Positions 17,016 through 25,321 of a DNA stretch of 64,000 nt are shown here, piece after piece. Numbering within the stretch: position 1 is the stretch's first letter; each line of letters opens with the position of its first letter. The notes beneath the pieces were generated by a model, which saw nothing but the letters and a program-made list of their open reading frames with translations, made no database searches and was not told where the DNA came from. A program made the position numbers and the translations under genes. Source of the stretch: Streptomyces sp. NBC_00459 (GTDB lineage Bacteria > Actinomycetota > Actinomycetes > Streptomycetales > Streptomycetaceae); the NCBI RefSeq assembly GCF_036013955.1, contig NZ_CP107903.1:7688001-7752000 (forward strand). The letters run 5' to 3'.

Positions 17016-19745
17016 ATGGCCCGCACCGAGTCCCCCGTGGACCGCACCGAGATCCCGTCCCTCGACGACGCCGACGAGCTGACCTGCGACGTCCTGGTCA
17101 TCGGCGGCGGCACCGCCGGCACGATGGCCGCGCTGACCGCCGCCGAGCACGGCGCGAACGTCCTGCTCCTGGAGAAGGCCCACGTCCGCCACTCCGGCGC
17201 CCTCGCCATGGGCATGGACGGCGTCAACAACGCCGTCGTCCCCGGCCGGGCCGAACCCGACGACTACGTCGCCGAGATCACCCGCGCCAACGACGGCATC
17301 GTCAACCAGGCCACCGTCCGCCAGACCGCCACCCGCGGCTTCTCGATGGTGCAGCGCCTGGAGTCCTACGGCGTGAAGTTCGAGAAGGACGAGCACGGCG
17401 AGTACGCGGTCCGCCAGGTCCACCGCTCCGGCTCCTACGTGCTCCCGATGCCCGAGGGCAAGGACGTCAAGAAGGTCCTCTACCGGCAGCTGCGCCGCCG
17501 CGAGATGCGCGAGCGGATCCGCATCGAGAACCGCGTGATGCCGGTACGGGTCCTCACCGCCGGCGGCCGGGCGGTCGGCGCCGCCGGTTTCGACACCCGC
17601 ACCGGACGGTTCGTCACCGTACGGGCCGGCGCGGTGATCCTCGCGACCGGCGCCTGCGGACGCCTCGGCCTGCCCGCCTCCGGCTACCTCTACGGCACGT
17701 ACGAGAACCCCACCAACGCGGGCGACGGCTACGCGATGGCGTACCACGCGGGCGCCGAACTCAGCGGCATCGAGTGCTTCCAGATCAACCCCCTGATCAA
17801 GGACTACAACGGCCCGGCCTGCGCCTACGTCGCCAACCCCTTCGGCGGCTACCAGGTCAACCGGCACGGCGAACGCTTCGTCGACTCCGACTACTGGTCG
17901 GGCCAGATGATGGCCGAGTTCGCGGCGGAGGTGGCGAGCGAGAGGGGTCCGGTGTACCTGAAGCTCAGCCATCTCCCCGAGGAGTCCGTAGCCGCCCTCG
18001 AAGACATCCTGCACTCCACGGAACGGCCGACCCGCGGCACCTTCCACGCCAACCGCGGCCACGACTACCGCACCCACGACATCGAGATGCACATCTCCGA
18101 AATCGGCCTGTGCGGTGGCCACTCGGCGTCCGGAGTCTGGGTCGACGAGCACGCCCGCACCACCGTCCCCGGCCTGTACGCGGCCGGCGACCTGGCCTGC
18201 GTACCGCACAACTACATGATCGGCGCCTTCGTCTTCGGCGACCTCGCGGGCGCCGACGCGGCCACCGAACACCGCGCCTACGAGGGCGAGTTGCCCCCCG
18301 ATCAGCTCCGCGAAGCGCACGAGCTGATCTACCGCCCGCTGCGCAATCCCGACGGCCCCCCGCAGCCGCAGGTCGAGTACAAACTCCGCCGCTTCGTCAA
18401 CGACTACGTCGCCCCGCCCAAGAGCGGCGCCCGACTCTCCCTGGCCGTCGAGGCGTTCGAGCGGATGCGCGACGAGATCGCCGGCATGGGAGGCCAGACC
18501 CCGCACGAGTTGATGCGCTGCGCCGAGGTCGACTTCATCCGTGACTGCGCGGAGTTGGCCGCCCGGTCGTCACTGGCCCGTACGGAGAGCCGCTGGGGCC
18601 TCTACCACGAGCGCACGGACATCCCGCAGCGTGACGACACGGACTGGCTGGTGCACCTCAACGTCCGTAAGGCGGCGGACGGTTCGATGGAGTTCCTGAC
18701 CCGGCCGGTGGCGCCCTACCTCGTCCCGGTCGAGGGCTTCGAACCGACGGGCGGCGACGTGAGCGTCCTCGGCGAGGTCCACCCCGAGCAGGTGGCCACC
18801 GCAGGCCCGCGCGAGGTGGCCCCGGTCGGCTCCGGCACGGTCAGGACCCGCACGGTCCTGCCCACGGCGAGCGCCCCCTCCCCGCGCATCCTCGAACTCC
18901 TCGCCCTGGCCGAGGACCAGCCCGGTCTGCCGGAACTGCGCCCCTATCTCACCGACCCCGACCCGGCCGTACGCCGGACCGCCGTCGCCACGCTCACCGA
19001 GACCGCCCCCGACGGCACCGGCCCTGCCCTGGCCACCGCGCTCGGCGACCCGGACGCGGGCGTACGGGAGTCGGCGGCCGGCTCCCTGCGGGAACTGGTC
19101 GAGGTGCTGCCGCCCGAGGAGGCGCTGCGCGACGCCCTGATCGAGGCGCTGGCCCTCGACGACCCCGGCAGGGAGGGCGTGCGGGCCGCCGCGCTCGACG
19201 TCCTGCGCGCCCTGCGCCTGGGCTCCGCCGAGCTGTACGCCCGCACCCTCGCCGATCCCGATCTCGGGGTGCGTATCCAGACGGTCCGGGCCCTGGTGTC
19301 GGTGGACGCGGTTCCGGAACTGGCCCGCGCCGCCGCCGACACCTCACGCGAGGTTCGGGTCGCCGCCGCCCACGGACTGGGCACCGTCGGCACCCCGGAC
19401 GACCTCAAGCCCCTTCTCGCCGACACCGACGCCCTGGTCAGGGCCGCCGCGCTCACCGCCCTCGCGACCACCGGCTGCCCACCGCCCCTGGACACGGCGG
19501 CGACCGCCGCGCTGACCGACCCCGCCTGGCAGGTCCGTTCGGGCGCGGCGACGGCCCTGGGCGCGGCGGCACCGGACCTGGCGGTTCCCGCCCTGACCGA
19601 GGCACTGTCCGACGCGTTCGCCGACGTACGCAAGGCCGCCGTCCGAGCGCTGCGCCGCCACGACGGCCGGCCGGGGGTCGCCGACGCCCTCGCCTCGGTG
19701 GCGGGGGACGCGGACGCGGACGTGAGGGCCTACGCCCGGCTGTAG
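17016..19745 (+). CDS. AprA/fumarate-reductase-like FAD protein fused to C-terminal HEAT repeats
   Basis: The ATG at 17016 gives 909 residues. Residues about 22-60 form the FAD-binding Rossmann motif (DVLVIGGGTAGTMAALTAAEHG, continuing to LLLEK). HSGALAMGMDGVNN and the C-terminal cofactor block GLYAAGDLACVPHNYMIGAFVFGD are typical of the APS reductase A / fumarate reductase flavoprotein group. GLCGGHSASGVWVDE resembles the AprA active-site stretch with its histidine. From about residue 625 to the end are roughly eight HEAT/PBS-lyase-type helical repeats (PAVRRTAVATL, AGVRESAAGSL, REVRVAAAHGL, ADVRKAAVRAL). HEAT repeats are not part of normal AprA and probably dock a partner, such as the cluster's ferredoxin. 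The reaction is unknown; a redox step on an imported sulfur or nitrogen compound is inference. Confidence 0.88.
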   Translation: MARTESPVDRTEIPSLDDADELTCDVLVIGGGTAGTMAALTAAEHGANVLLLEKAHVRHSGALAMGMDGVNNAVVPGRAEPDDYVAEITRANDGIVNQATVRQTATRGFSMVQRLESYGVKFEKDEHGEYAVRQVHRSGSYVLPMPEGKDVKKVLYRQLRRREMRERIRIENRVMPVRVLTAGGRAVGAAGFDTRTGRFVTVRAGAVILATGACGRLGLPASGYLYGTYENPTNAGDGYAMAYHAGAELSGIECFQINPLIKDYNGPACAYVANPFGGYQVNRHGERFVDSDYWSGQMMAEFAAEVASERGPVYLKLSHLPEESVAALEDILHSTERPTRGTFHANRGHDYRTHDIEMHISEIGLCGGHSASGVWVDEHARTTVPGLYAAGDLACVPHNYMIGAFVFGDLAGADAATEHRAYEGELPPDQLREAHELIYRPLRNPDGPPQPQVEYKLRRFVNDYVAPPKSGARLSLAVEAFERMRDEIAGMGGQTPHELMRCAEVDFIRDCAELAARSSLARTESRWGLYHERTDIPQRDDTDWLVHLNVRKAADGSMEFLTRPVAPYLVPVEGFEPTGGDVSVLGEVHPEQVATAGPREVAPVGSGTVRTRTVLPTASAPSPRILELLALAEDQPGLPELRPYLTDPDPAVRRTAVATLTETAPDGTGPALATALGDPDAGVRESAAGSLRELVEVLPPEEALRDALIEALALDDPGREGVRAAALDVLRALRLGSAELYARTLADPDLGVRIQTVRALVSVDAVPELARAAADTSREVRVAAAHGLGTVGTPDDLKPLLADTDALVRAAALTALATTGCPPPLDTAATAALTDPAWQVRSGAATALGAAAPDLAVPALTEALSDAFADVRKAAVRALRRHDGRPGVADALASVAGDADADVRAYARL

Positions 19746-19756
19746 TGACGGCGGCA

Positions 19757-19788
19757 CGGCGGTGACGCGCCCCTCCGCGTCACCGCCG
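19757..19788. terminator. Bidirectional hairpin between convergent genes
   Basis: A perfect 13-bp inverted repeat (CGGCGGTGACGCG at 19757-19769, complement at 19776-19788) with a 6-base loop lies between the flavoprotein stop and the convergent homocysteine methyltransferase stop. There is no long T-tract, as is usual in this GC-rich group. Confidence 0.75.
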
Positions 19789-19793
19789 CACCG

Positions 19794-19821
19794 CATGGGG
19801 CATAGGGCATAGGGCATGGGG
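19794..19821 (+). repeat. Four tandem copies of a 7-bp unit
   Basis: The unit CATRGGG is repeated four times (CATGGGG, CATAGGG, CATAGGG, CATGGGG) directly after the terminator hairpin, in non-coding DNA. It is probably a slippage product without function. Confidence 0.7.
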
Positions 19822-19865
19822 CGGATGAATCGGTCGCTACGGGAGGTGTGTCGCCCCGTACCTCG

Positions 19866-20804
19866 TCACCGCAATGTGTCGGCGATCGACGTGATCGCCT
19901 GCGGCCCCACCCGGCAGCACCCGCCGATCAGCCGCGCCCCCGCGTCGCGCCAGCCCGTCACCTGACCGGCCGCGAAGGTCGAACTGCCGGTCCAGGCGCG
20001 GGCGTCGGCGTCCCAGACCTCGCCGCTGTTCGGATAGACCACGACCGGCTTGCCGGTCACCCGGGCCGCCAGTTCCACGGCGCCGTCCACATCCTCGGGC
20101 ACACAGCAGTTCACGCCGACGGCGACGACCTCGTCCGCCGCACCGGCCAGGGCGAACGCCTCCGCCAACGGCTGCCCGGCCCGCGTCCGCTCCCCGGCCA
20201 CGCTGAACGACAGCCAGACCGGCACCCCGAGCCCGCGCACCGCGCGCAGCAGGGCCTCGGCCTCGTCGGCATCCGGAACCGTCTCCAGGGCCAGCACATC
20301 GGGCCCGGCGGCGGCCAGCACCTCCACCCGCGGCCGGTGGAAACGCTCCAGCTCCGCCACGCTCAGCCCGTACCGCCCCCGGTACTCGGAGCCGTCCGCG
20401 AGCATCGCCCCGTACGGCCCCACGGACGCCGCCACCCACAAGGGACGCTCCGTCTTCGCGCGGCGCGCCGCCTCGCGGGCCAGCTCCACGCTCAGCCCGA
20501 GCAGCTCGGCGGCCCGCTCGGGGCCGATGCCGCGCTTGGCGAAGCCCTCGAAGGTGGCCTGGTAGCTGGAGGTGATCGCGACGTCCGCGCCCGCCTCGTA
20601 GTAGGCGAGGTGCGCGTCGACGATCGCCTCGGGCTGCTCGACGAGCAACCGCGCCGACCACAGCTCGTCGCTCAGATCGTGCCCGGCCGACCCCAACTGG
20701 TTGGACATGCCACCGTCGAGGACGAGGGGCGCGCCCGAGGCCAGGGCGGCGGAGAAGGAGGCGTCGGCGGAGGAGCGGGCGGCTTCACTGGTCTCGCTGG
20801 TCAT
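19866..20804 (-). CDS. mmuM: Homocysteine S-methyltransferase
   Basis: A 312-residue zinc enzyme of the betaine/S-methylmethionine:homocysteine methyltransferase family. It transfers a methyl group to homocysteine, giving methionine. The three zinc-binding cysteines lie in VGVNCC and IGGCCRVGP. The N-terminal VLDGGMSNQL and ASVGPYGAMLADGSEYRG are also typical. It is divergent from an amino-acid permease, matching the mmuP-mmuM pairing known in Escherichia coli, so S-methylmethionine is the likely methyl donor. The donor assignment is inferred from family and neighbour. Confidence 0.92.
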   Translation of the reverse strand: MTSETSEAARSSADASFSAALASGAPLVLDGGMSNQLGSAGHDLSDELWSARLLVEQPEAIVDAHLAYYEAGADVAITSSYQATFEGFAKRGIGPERAAELLGLSVELAREAARRAKTERPLWVAASVGPYGAMLADGSEYRGRYGLSVAELERFHRPRVEVLAAAGPDVLALETVPDADEAEALLRAVRGLGVPVWLSFSVAGERTRAGQPLAEAFALAGAADEVVAVGVNCCVPEDVDGAVELAARVTGKPVVVYPNSGEVWDADARAWTGSSTFAAGQVTGWRDAGARLIGGCCRVGPQAITSIADTLR

Positions 20805-20840
20805 GCCCCGACGCTAGTCGACGGCTGCCACCGACGGCCG

Positions 20841-20857
20841 CATGTGTCCAGTACATG
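20841..20857. promoter_or_regulatory. Small inverted repeat in the mmuM-permease divergent spacer
   Basis: CATGT at 20841-20845 and ACATG at 20853-20857 flank 7 bases within the 139-bp divergent spacer. This is a candidate operator for joint control of both genes. No riboswitch-like structure is apparent. Confidence 0.3.
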
Positions 20858-20943
20858 AACAGATGGACCACAATGTGGGATGGCGCGTTACGATCGCGCC
20901 CTCCCCACACCCTCCCCGTCCCTCCCCGCCCACCGGAAGTGTC

Positions 20944-22356
20944 ATGACTGCTCCAAGCACCACCGAGGCCGACGAGCCGGAGCTGACTCCGACCGCGCCG
21001 ACCGAGGCCACGCCCCGCCGGACCTTCGGCCTGGCCGCCGCCACCGCGCTCGTGATGGGCAACATCATCGGCGGCGGCATCTTCGTCCTGCCCGCCACGG
21101 TCGCCCCGTACGGCTCGATCAGCCTGCTCGCCTTCCTGGTCCTGTCGATCGGCGCGGTACTGCTCGCCCTGCTCTTCGGCAAGCTGGCCCGCCGCAGCCC
21201 GGTCACCGGCGGCCTCTACGTGTACCCGCGCGACGCCTTCGGCCCCTTCGCGGGCTTTCTGTCGGCGTGGTCGTACTGGACGATGACCTGGGTCAGCATC
21301 GCCGCCCTGGCGGTGGCGGTGGTGGGCTACGTCGACGTACTGATCCCTCTGAACGACAGTCACGCCCTGGGAGCGCTGGTCGCGATCCTGGCCCTCTGGC
21401 TGCCGGCCGCCGCGAACTTCGCGGGCACCCGGTGGGTCGGCGGCGTCCAGATCGTCTCGACGATCCTCAAGTTCGTGCCGCTGCTGGTGGTCGCCACGGT
21501 CGGCCTGTTCTTCATCGACACGGACAACTTCGGCGCGTTCAACGCGTCGGGCGACAGCGTGCCCGGCGCCCTGGCCGCCTCGGCCGCGCTGCTCCTGTAC
21601 AGCTTCCTGGGCGTCGAGTCGGCGGCGGTCAGCGCGGGCGAGGTGAAGGATCCCGAGCGCAACGTCGGCCGCGCGAGCGTCCTGGGCACACTCGGCTCGG
21701 CCCTCGTCTACATCCTCGGCACGGTCGCCGTCTTCGGCCTGGTCCCGCACGACAAGCTGGTCGACTCCGGTGCTCCCTTCGCCGACGCGGTGAACGCGAT
21801 CACCGGCGGCAGCTGGGGCGGCACGGCCATCGCGCTGGTGGCCGTCGCGTCGATCGTCGGCTGCCTCAACGGCTGGATCCTGCTCGCCGCGCAGATGCCG
21901 TACGCGGCGGCCCGCGACGGTCTCTTCCCGGCACCGTTCGCGAAGGTCGGCAAGGGTGGGGTGCCCGGCTTCGGCGTCTGGGCCTGCGCGATCCTCGGCA
22001 CCGTCCTCATCGCCTTCAACTACACGGCGGGCCCGGACACCACGTTCCGTGTCCTGGTCCTGATCACGACGTTCACGGGCTGCGTCCCGTACCTTCTCTC
22101 GGCGGCGGCCCAGCTGTACTGGCTGGCCAGGGGCTCACGCGACCGCGTCCGCCCGGCGGGCCTGGTCCGCGACCTGATCGTCGCCGCTCTGTCGTTCGCG
22201 TTCTCGTTCTGGCTGATCGCGGGGGCGGGGTATGCGGCGGTGTACCAGGGGGTGCTGTTCCTGTTCGCGGGGATCCCGGTGTACGTGTGGATGCGGGGGC
22301 GCCGGTCGGCGGAGGAGGGCGACGTGACGGAGAACGCGGCGGAGGCTGTGGCCTAG
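20944..22356 (+). CDS. APC-family amino-acid permease (possible S-methylmethionine transporter)
   Basis: The ATG at 20944 gives 470 residues with about 12 membrane helices. The APC substrate-binding helix 1 motif GNIIGGGIFVLP is present, followed by GLYVYPRDAFGPFAGF and SFLGVESAAVSAGEVKDPERN, all typical of amino-acid/polyamine exchangers. It is divergent from a homocysteine methyltransferase, which suggests uptake of S-methylmethionine. Other amino acids are possible, because the family's specificity cannot be read by eye. Confidence 0.9.
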   Translation: MTAPSTTEADEPELTPTAPTEATPRRTFGLAAATALVMGNIIGGGIFVLPATVAPYGSISLLAFLVLSIGAVLLALLFGKLARRSPVTGGLYVYPRDAFGPFAGFLSAWSYWTMTWVSIAALAVAVVGYVDVLIPLNDSHALGALVAILALWLPAAANFAGTRWVGGVQIVSTILKFVPLLVVATVGLFFIDTDNFGAFNASGDSVPGALAASAALLLYSFLGVESAAVSAGEVKDPERNVGRASVLGTLGSALVYILGTVAVFGLVPHDKLVDSGAPFADAVNAITGGSWGGTAIALVAVASIVGCLNGWILLAAQMPYAAARDGLFPAPFAKVGKGGVPGFGVWACAILGTVLIAFNYTAGPDTTFRVLVLITTFTGCVPYLLSAAAQLYWLARGSRDRVRPAGLVRDLIVAALSFAFSFWLIAGAGYAAVYQGVLFLFAGIPVYVWMRGRRSAEEGDVTENAAEAVA

Positions 22357-22482
22357 CCGGGGCCGGGGGATGTCGTCCCGCACCCTCCGCGGAATCGAAT
22401 AGGTTGACGAAACGCTCGCATGTTACTTGCCGGTAAGAGATGATGGCGGCCGACCATCCACACGGCAGATGCTGAGGCACCG

Positions 22483-23898
22483 GTGACGACTTTCGATGAA
22501 CGGACCATCGTGCACGCTTTCCGGGACGACTCCCTGGGAGAGCACGACGCCGTCGGTCTCGCCGAGGCGATCCGGCGGGGTGAGGTGTCCCCCGCCGAGG
22601 CCGCCCGGGACGCCGTGGAGCGGGTGCGGGCGGTCGACGTGCGGCTGGGCGCGGTCCAGACGCACGTCGACAGCCCGGCGTACGCCGCCGGAACGGGAGG
22701 TGCCTTCGCCGGGGTGCCGACCTTCGTCAAGGACAACACCGACTACCGGGGGCTGCCCACGGGGCACGGCAGCACCGCCTTCCGGCCCAGGCCGGCGCGG
22801 CGCCACGCACCGTTCGCCGAGCAGCTCCTGAGCAGCGGTGTCACGGTGCTGGGCAAGACCCGGCTGCCCGAGTTCGGGTTCAACGCGACCACCGAGTACG
22901 ACGGTGCGGAGCCGGTGCGCAACCCATGGAACACGGGCTACTCGGCGGGCGGTTCGTCGGGCGGCAGCGCGGCGCTGGTCGCCGCCGGAGCCGTGCCGAT
23001 CGCACACGCCAACGACGGCGGTGGCTCGATCCGTATCCCGGCGGCCTGCTGCGGACTCGTCGGCCTCAAGCCGACCCGTGGCCGCGTCGTGGGCAGTGAC
23101 CTGGGCCGCCGGCTGCCGATCGACATCGTCTCCGACGGAATCGTGAGCCGTTCCGTGCGGGACACCGCCGCGTTCCTCGCCGCCGCGGAGACATACCGGG
23201 GGAGTTCCGTGCTGCCGCCCCTCGGTCTGGTCGAAGGACCCTCGGAGCGACGGTTGCGCATCGGGTTCCTGCTGGACTCACCGAACGGAGCCCACACCGA
23301 CGCGGCGACCCGGACGGCGGTCACGGAGACGGTGGCCACACTCGAACGGCTCGGACACACCGTGGAACCGGTGGAGTTCGACATGGACCCGAACTTCACC
23401 GGCGACTTCCTCACGTACTGGGGACTGCTGGCCTTCCTCCTCGGTGCCACGGGCCGGACCCTCGGCGCGGACTTCGACCGGCGCCGCATGGACGGCCTCA
23501 GCCGGGGGCTGCGCGAGGACTATCTGCGGAGCTGGCGGCGGACTCCCGGCGTGCTGCGACGGCTGAAGCGCACCAAGGAGGCGCACGCGGCGTCCTTCCG
23601 GCAACTCGATCTCGTGCTGTCGCCGGTACTGGCCCACACCACGCCACCGATCGGCCATCTCAGTCCGAACGTTCCCTACGCGAAGCTGATCGAACGGCTC
23701 CTCGCGTACGTGGCGTTCACCCCGCTCGACAACATCGTCGGCACTCCGTCGATCTCCCTGCCCGCCGCGAGCGCGACGACGGACGGGCTGCCCATCGGCG
23801 TCATGTTCTCCGCGCGCCCCGGAGGTGAACGGAACCTGCTGGAGCTCGCCTTCGAACTGGAGGCGGACCGGCCCTTCCGGCGCATCCAGGACCGGTGA
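22483..23898 (+). CDS. Amidase (amidase-signature family)
   Basis: A 471-residue hydrolase with a full Ser-cisSer-Lys triad: Lys83 in PTFVKDN, cis-Ser158 in GGSSGGSA and nucleophile Ser182 in NDGGGSIRIPA. The spacings of 75 and 24 residues equal those in fatty-acid amide hydrolase. The family hydrolyses carboxamides to the acid and ammonia. The start is a GTG with GAGG about 8 bases upstream. There is no signal peptide and no gatB/gatC partner, so it is a stand-alone catabolic amidase. Substrate unknown. Confidence 0.93.
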   Translation: MTTFDERTIVHAFRDDSLGEHDAVGLAEAIRRGEVSPAEAARDAVERVRAVDVRLGAVQTHVDSPAYAAGTGGAFAGVPTFVKDNTDYRGLPTGHGSTAFRPRPARRHAPFAEQLLSSGVTVLGKTRLPEFGFNATTEYDGAEPVRNPWNTGYSAGGSSGGSAALVAAGAVPIAHANDGGGSIRIPAACCGLVGLKPTRGRVVGSDLGRRLPIDIVSDGIVSRSVRDTAAFLAAAETYRGSSVLPPLGLVEGPSERRLRIGFLLDSPNGAHTDAATRTAVTETVATLERLGHTVEPVEFDMDPNFTGDFLTYWGLLAFLLGATGRTLGADFDRRRMDGLSRGLREDYLRSWRRTPGVLRRLKRTKEAHAASFRQLDLVLSPVLAHTTPPIGHLSPNVPYAKLIERLLAYVAFTPLDNIVGTPSISLPAASATTDGLPIGVMFSARPGGERNLLELAFELEADRPFRRIQDR

Positions 23899-23908
23899 TA
23901 TCCGGTCC
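23889..23908. terminator. Hairpin enclosing the amidase stop codon
   Basis: GGACCGG at 23889-23895 pairs with CCGGTCC at 23902-23908, and the TGA of the amidase gene sits in the 6-base loop. It lies between two convergent genes only 18 bases apart and may serve as a shared terminator. Confidence 0.45.
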
Positions 23909-23916
23909 GGGGCCGG

Positions 23917-25038
23917 TCAGCGAGATCCGTCGACAGATCCCAGGGACCAGACGTGGAGAGCGTTTTCGGTGGCGGAGTGGGTGCACCAAGTGCCGTCGCC
24001 GAGACCCGCAGGGGGGCCGGACACCGGACGGGGGTAGATCAGCTCATCGACGATTCGCACAAGAGCGGTGTCGACGAGCCAGTGCCGTCCCGGGCCGAAT
24101 TGCTCGTCACTCTCGACCGTGGCCACGACGACGCCGGTCTCGTCGATGAAACCGCCCTCATAGTCGAAGAAGACCCCGGCCTCGTCGTCCTCGGAGTCCG
24201 CTTCGGGATGCCGGGGAACCGTGTCGGCATCGAACTCGGCTTCCACGCGGCCACCGTCGACCCGATGGACGGCAAGGCGGTCCTGGTCGTGGGTCACGGT
24301 GAGCAGCCGGTCGCCGGACGGGCTCACCGACATCAGGACGCGGTCATCGTCGCCGAAGCGGTCGACGACCAGGCTCGCTCCGTCCCAGCGGCCCCACCTG
24401 AGCGGGCTTCCGTCCTGGCCCTCGCCGATGCTCAGGCCCATCCGGCCCGGGTCCGGTGACGCGACGTGAACTGATCCCGCGGCCGCGGTGTCCGTCCGGG
24501 TCCGTGCCCGCACCGACCCGTCCGTAGCGTCGATCACCAGCCATTCCTCGGCCGTCTCGTCGCCGCCGGGGCGGTCCTGTTCCAGCGGGCCGCAGATGTG
24601 CGCCCACACGAGTTTCCCGTCCGCGGAGAAACCGGCCGAGCCGCTGCTCGCACACCGGTGATCACCGTCGTCCGCGTACTCCTCGAACGCCGAGTGTCCC
24701 GCGCAGCCCGCCCAGCACCGGTGCCTCAGCTCCCAGCGCACACTCCCCGACCGGTCCACGGCCCGCAGCGCGTGCATCCCCGCGAAGACGGCCAGGTCCC
24801 CGGCGGGGGACACCGCGGCCCTGCCGAACCTGCGGGGCCAGGGGGCCGGGAAGGACACCTCCGGAGCCGTCGACCAGGTTCCGGGCGACTGCTCGATCTC
24901 CTGAACGACCAGTTCCGTGTCGCCCTGTTGGACCAACAGCCGTGCCGTGGCCGAGTACGCCAGGTAGGGGGCGTCGTCGACTCGGGAGAAGGCACGAGGG
25001 GCGGCGAGCGTGGCCACGAGGCGAACGGGCTGAGGCAC
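23917..25038 (-). CDS. Uncharacterised WD40/propeller-like cytoplasmic protein
   Basis: The GTG at 25038, with GGGAG about 6 bases upstream, gives 373 residues. I do not recognise a named family. The sequence consists of repeated beta-strand blocks with phrases such as AAVSPAGDLAVFAG, SAGFSADGKLVWAHI, LMSVSPSGDRLLTVTHD and the end LHVWSLGSVDG, which look like WD40-type blades. A cysteine-rich patch (HRCWAGCAGH...DHRCASS, residues about 105-130) is unusual. No signal peptide is seen. Confidence 0.75.
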   Translation of the reverse strand: MPQPVRLVATLAAPRAFSRVDDAPYLAYSATARLLVQQGDTELVVQEIEQSPGTWSTAPEVSFPAPWPRRFGRAAVSPAGDLAVFAGMHALRAVDRSGSVRWELRHRCWAGCAGHSAFEEYADDGDHRCASSGSAGFSADGKLVWAHICGPLEQDRPGGDETAEEWLVIDATDGSVRARTRTDTAAAGSVHVASPDPGRMGLSIGEGQDGSPLRWGRWDGASLVVDRFGDDDRVLMSVSPSGDRLLTVTHDQDRLAVHRVDGGRVEAEFDADTVPRHPEADSEDDEAGVFFDYEGGFIDETGVVVATVESDEQFGPGRHWLVDTALVRIVDELIYPRPVSGPPAGLGDGTWCTHSATENALHVWSLGSVDGSR

Positions 25039-25149
25039 AGGGTCTCCCGGAGGGCAGGAACTGTCGTTCTGCACCGTACGACGGTCCTCCGCGCGCCGTC
25101 GGGGCGGGTGGCCGACGACGTGCTGCCGGATTCCCTGTCGCCACCGTCC

Positions 25150-25164
25150 ACGAAAGAGTTTCGT
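25150..25164. promoter_or_regulatory. CGAAA-N3-TTTCG palindrome upstream of the sugar transporter (putative LacI operator)
   Basis: The site reads ACGAAA-GAG-TTTCGT, a perfect 6-bp-arm palindrome 157 bases before the sugar-binding lipoprotein gene. The same CGAAA-GNG-TTTCG pattern recurs at 33302-33314, between the LacI gene and its neighbour hydrolase, which suggests one regulator for both. Between 25039 and 25321 no gene is seen. Confidence 0.6.
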
Positions 25165-25321
25165 AACCGGGGTATTTCCCCTGCTTGTCTCCGCCATGAA
25201 TTCCATGTCAGTGTCCCGGCCAGCAGGTAGGCCGTCGGCAGCGTGGCATCCGAAATCCTTTCGCGCCGGACTCCGATCCACCTGGCTCACCGACGGCACA
25301 GGAAAGCAGAAAGGCACCATC

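Noticed and set aside
19794..19821. Four 7-bp direct repeats as regulator binding sites (iterons)
   Set aside because: They lie between two gene ends, downstream of a terminator, where regulation or replication control is unlikely.
20805..20943. SAM-type riboswitch upstream of the methionine-related genes
   Set aside because: The spacer is too short for leaders on both sides and shows no multi-helix core, only a 5-bp inverted repeat.
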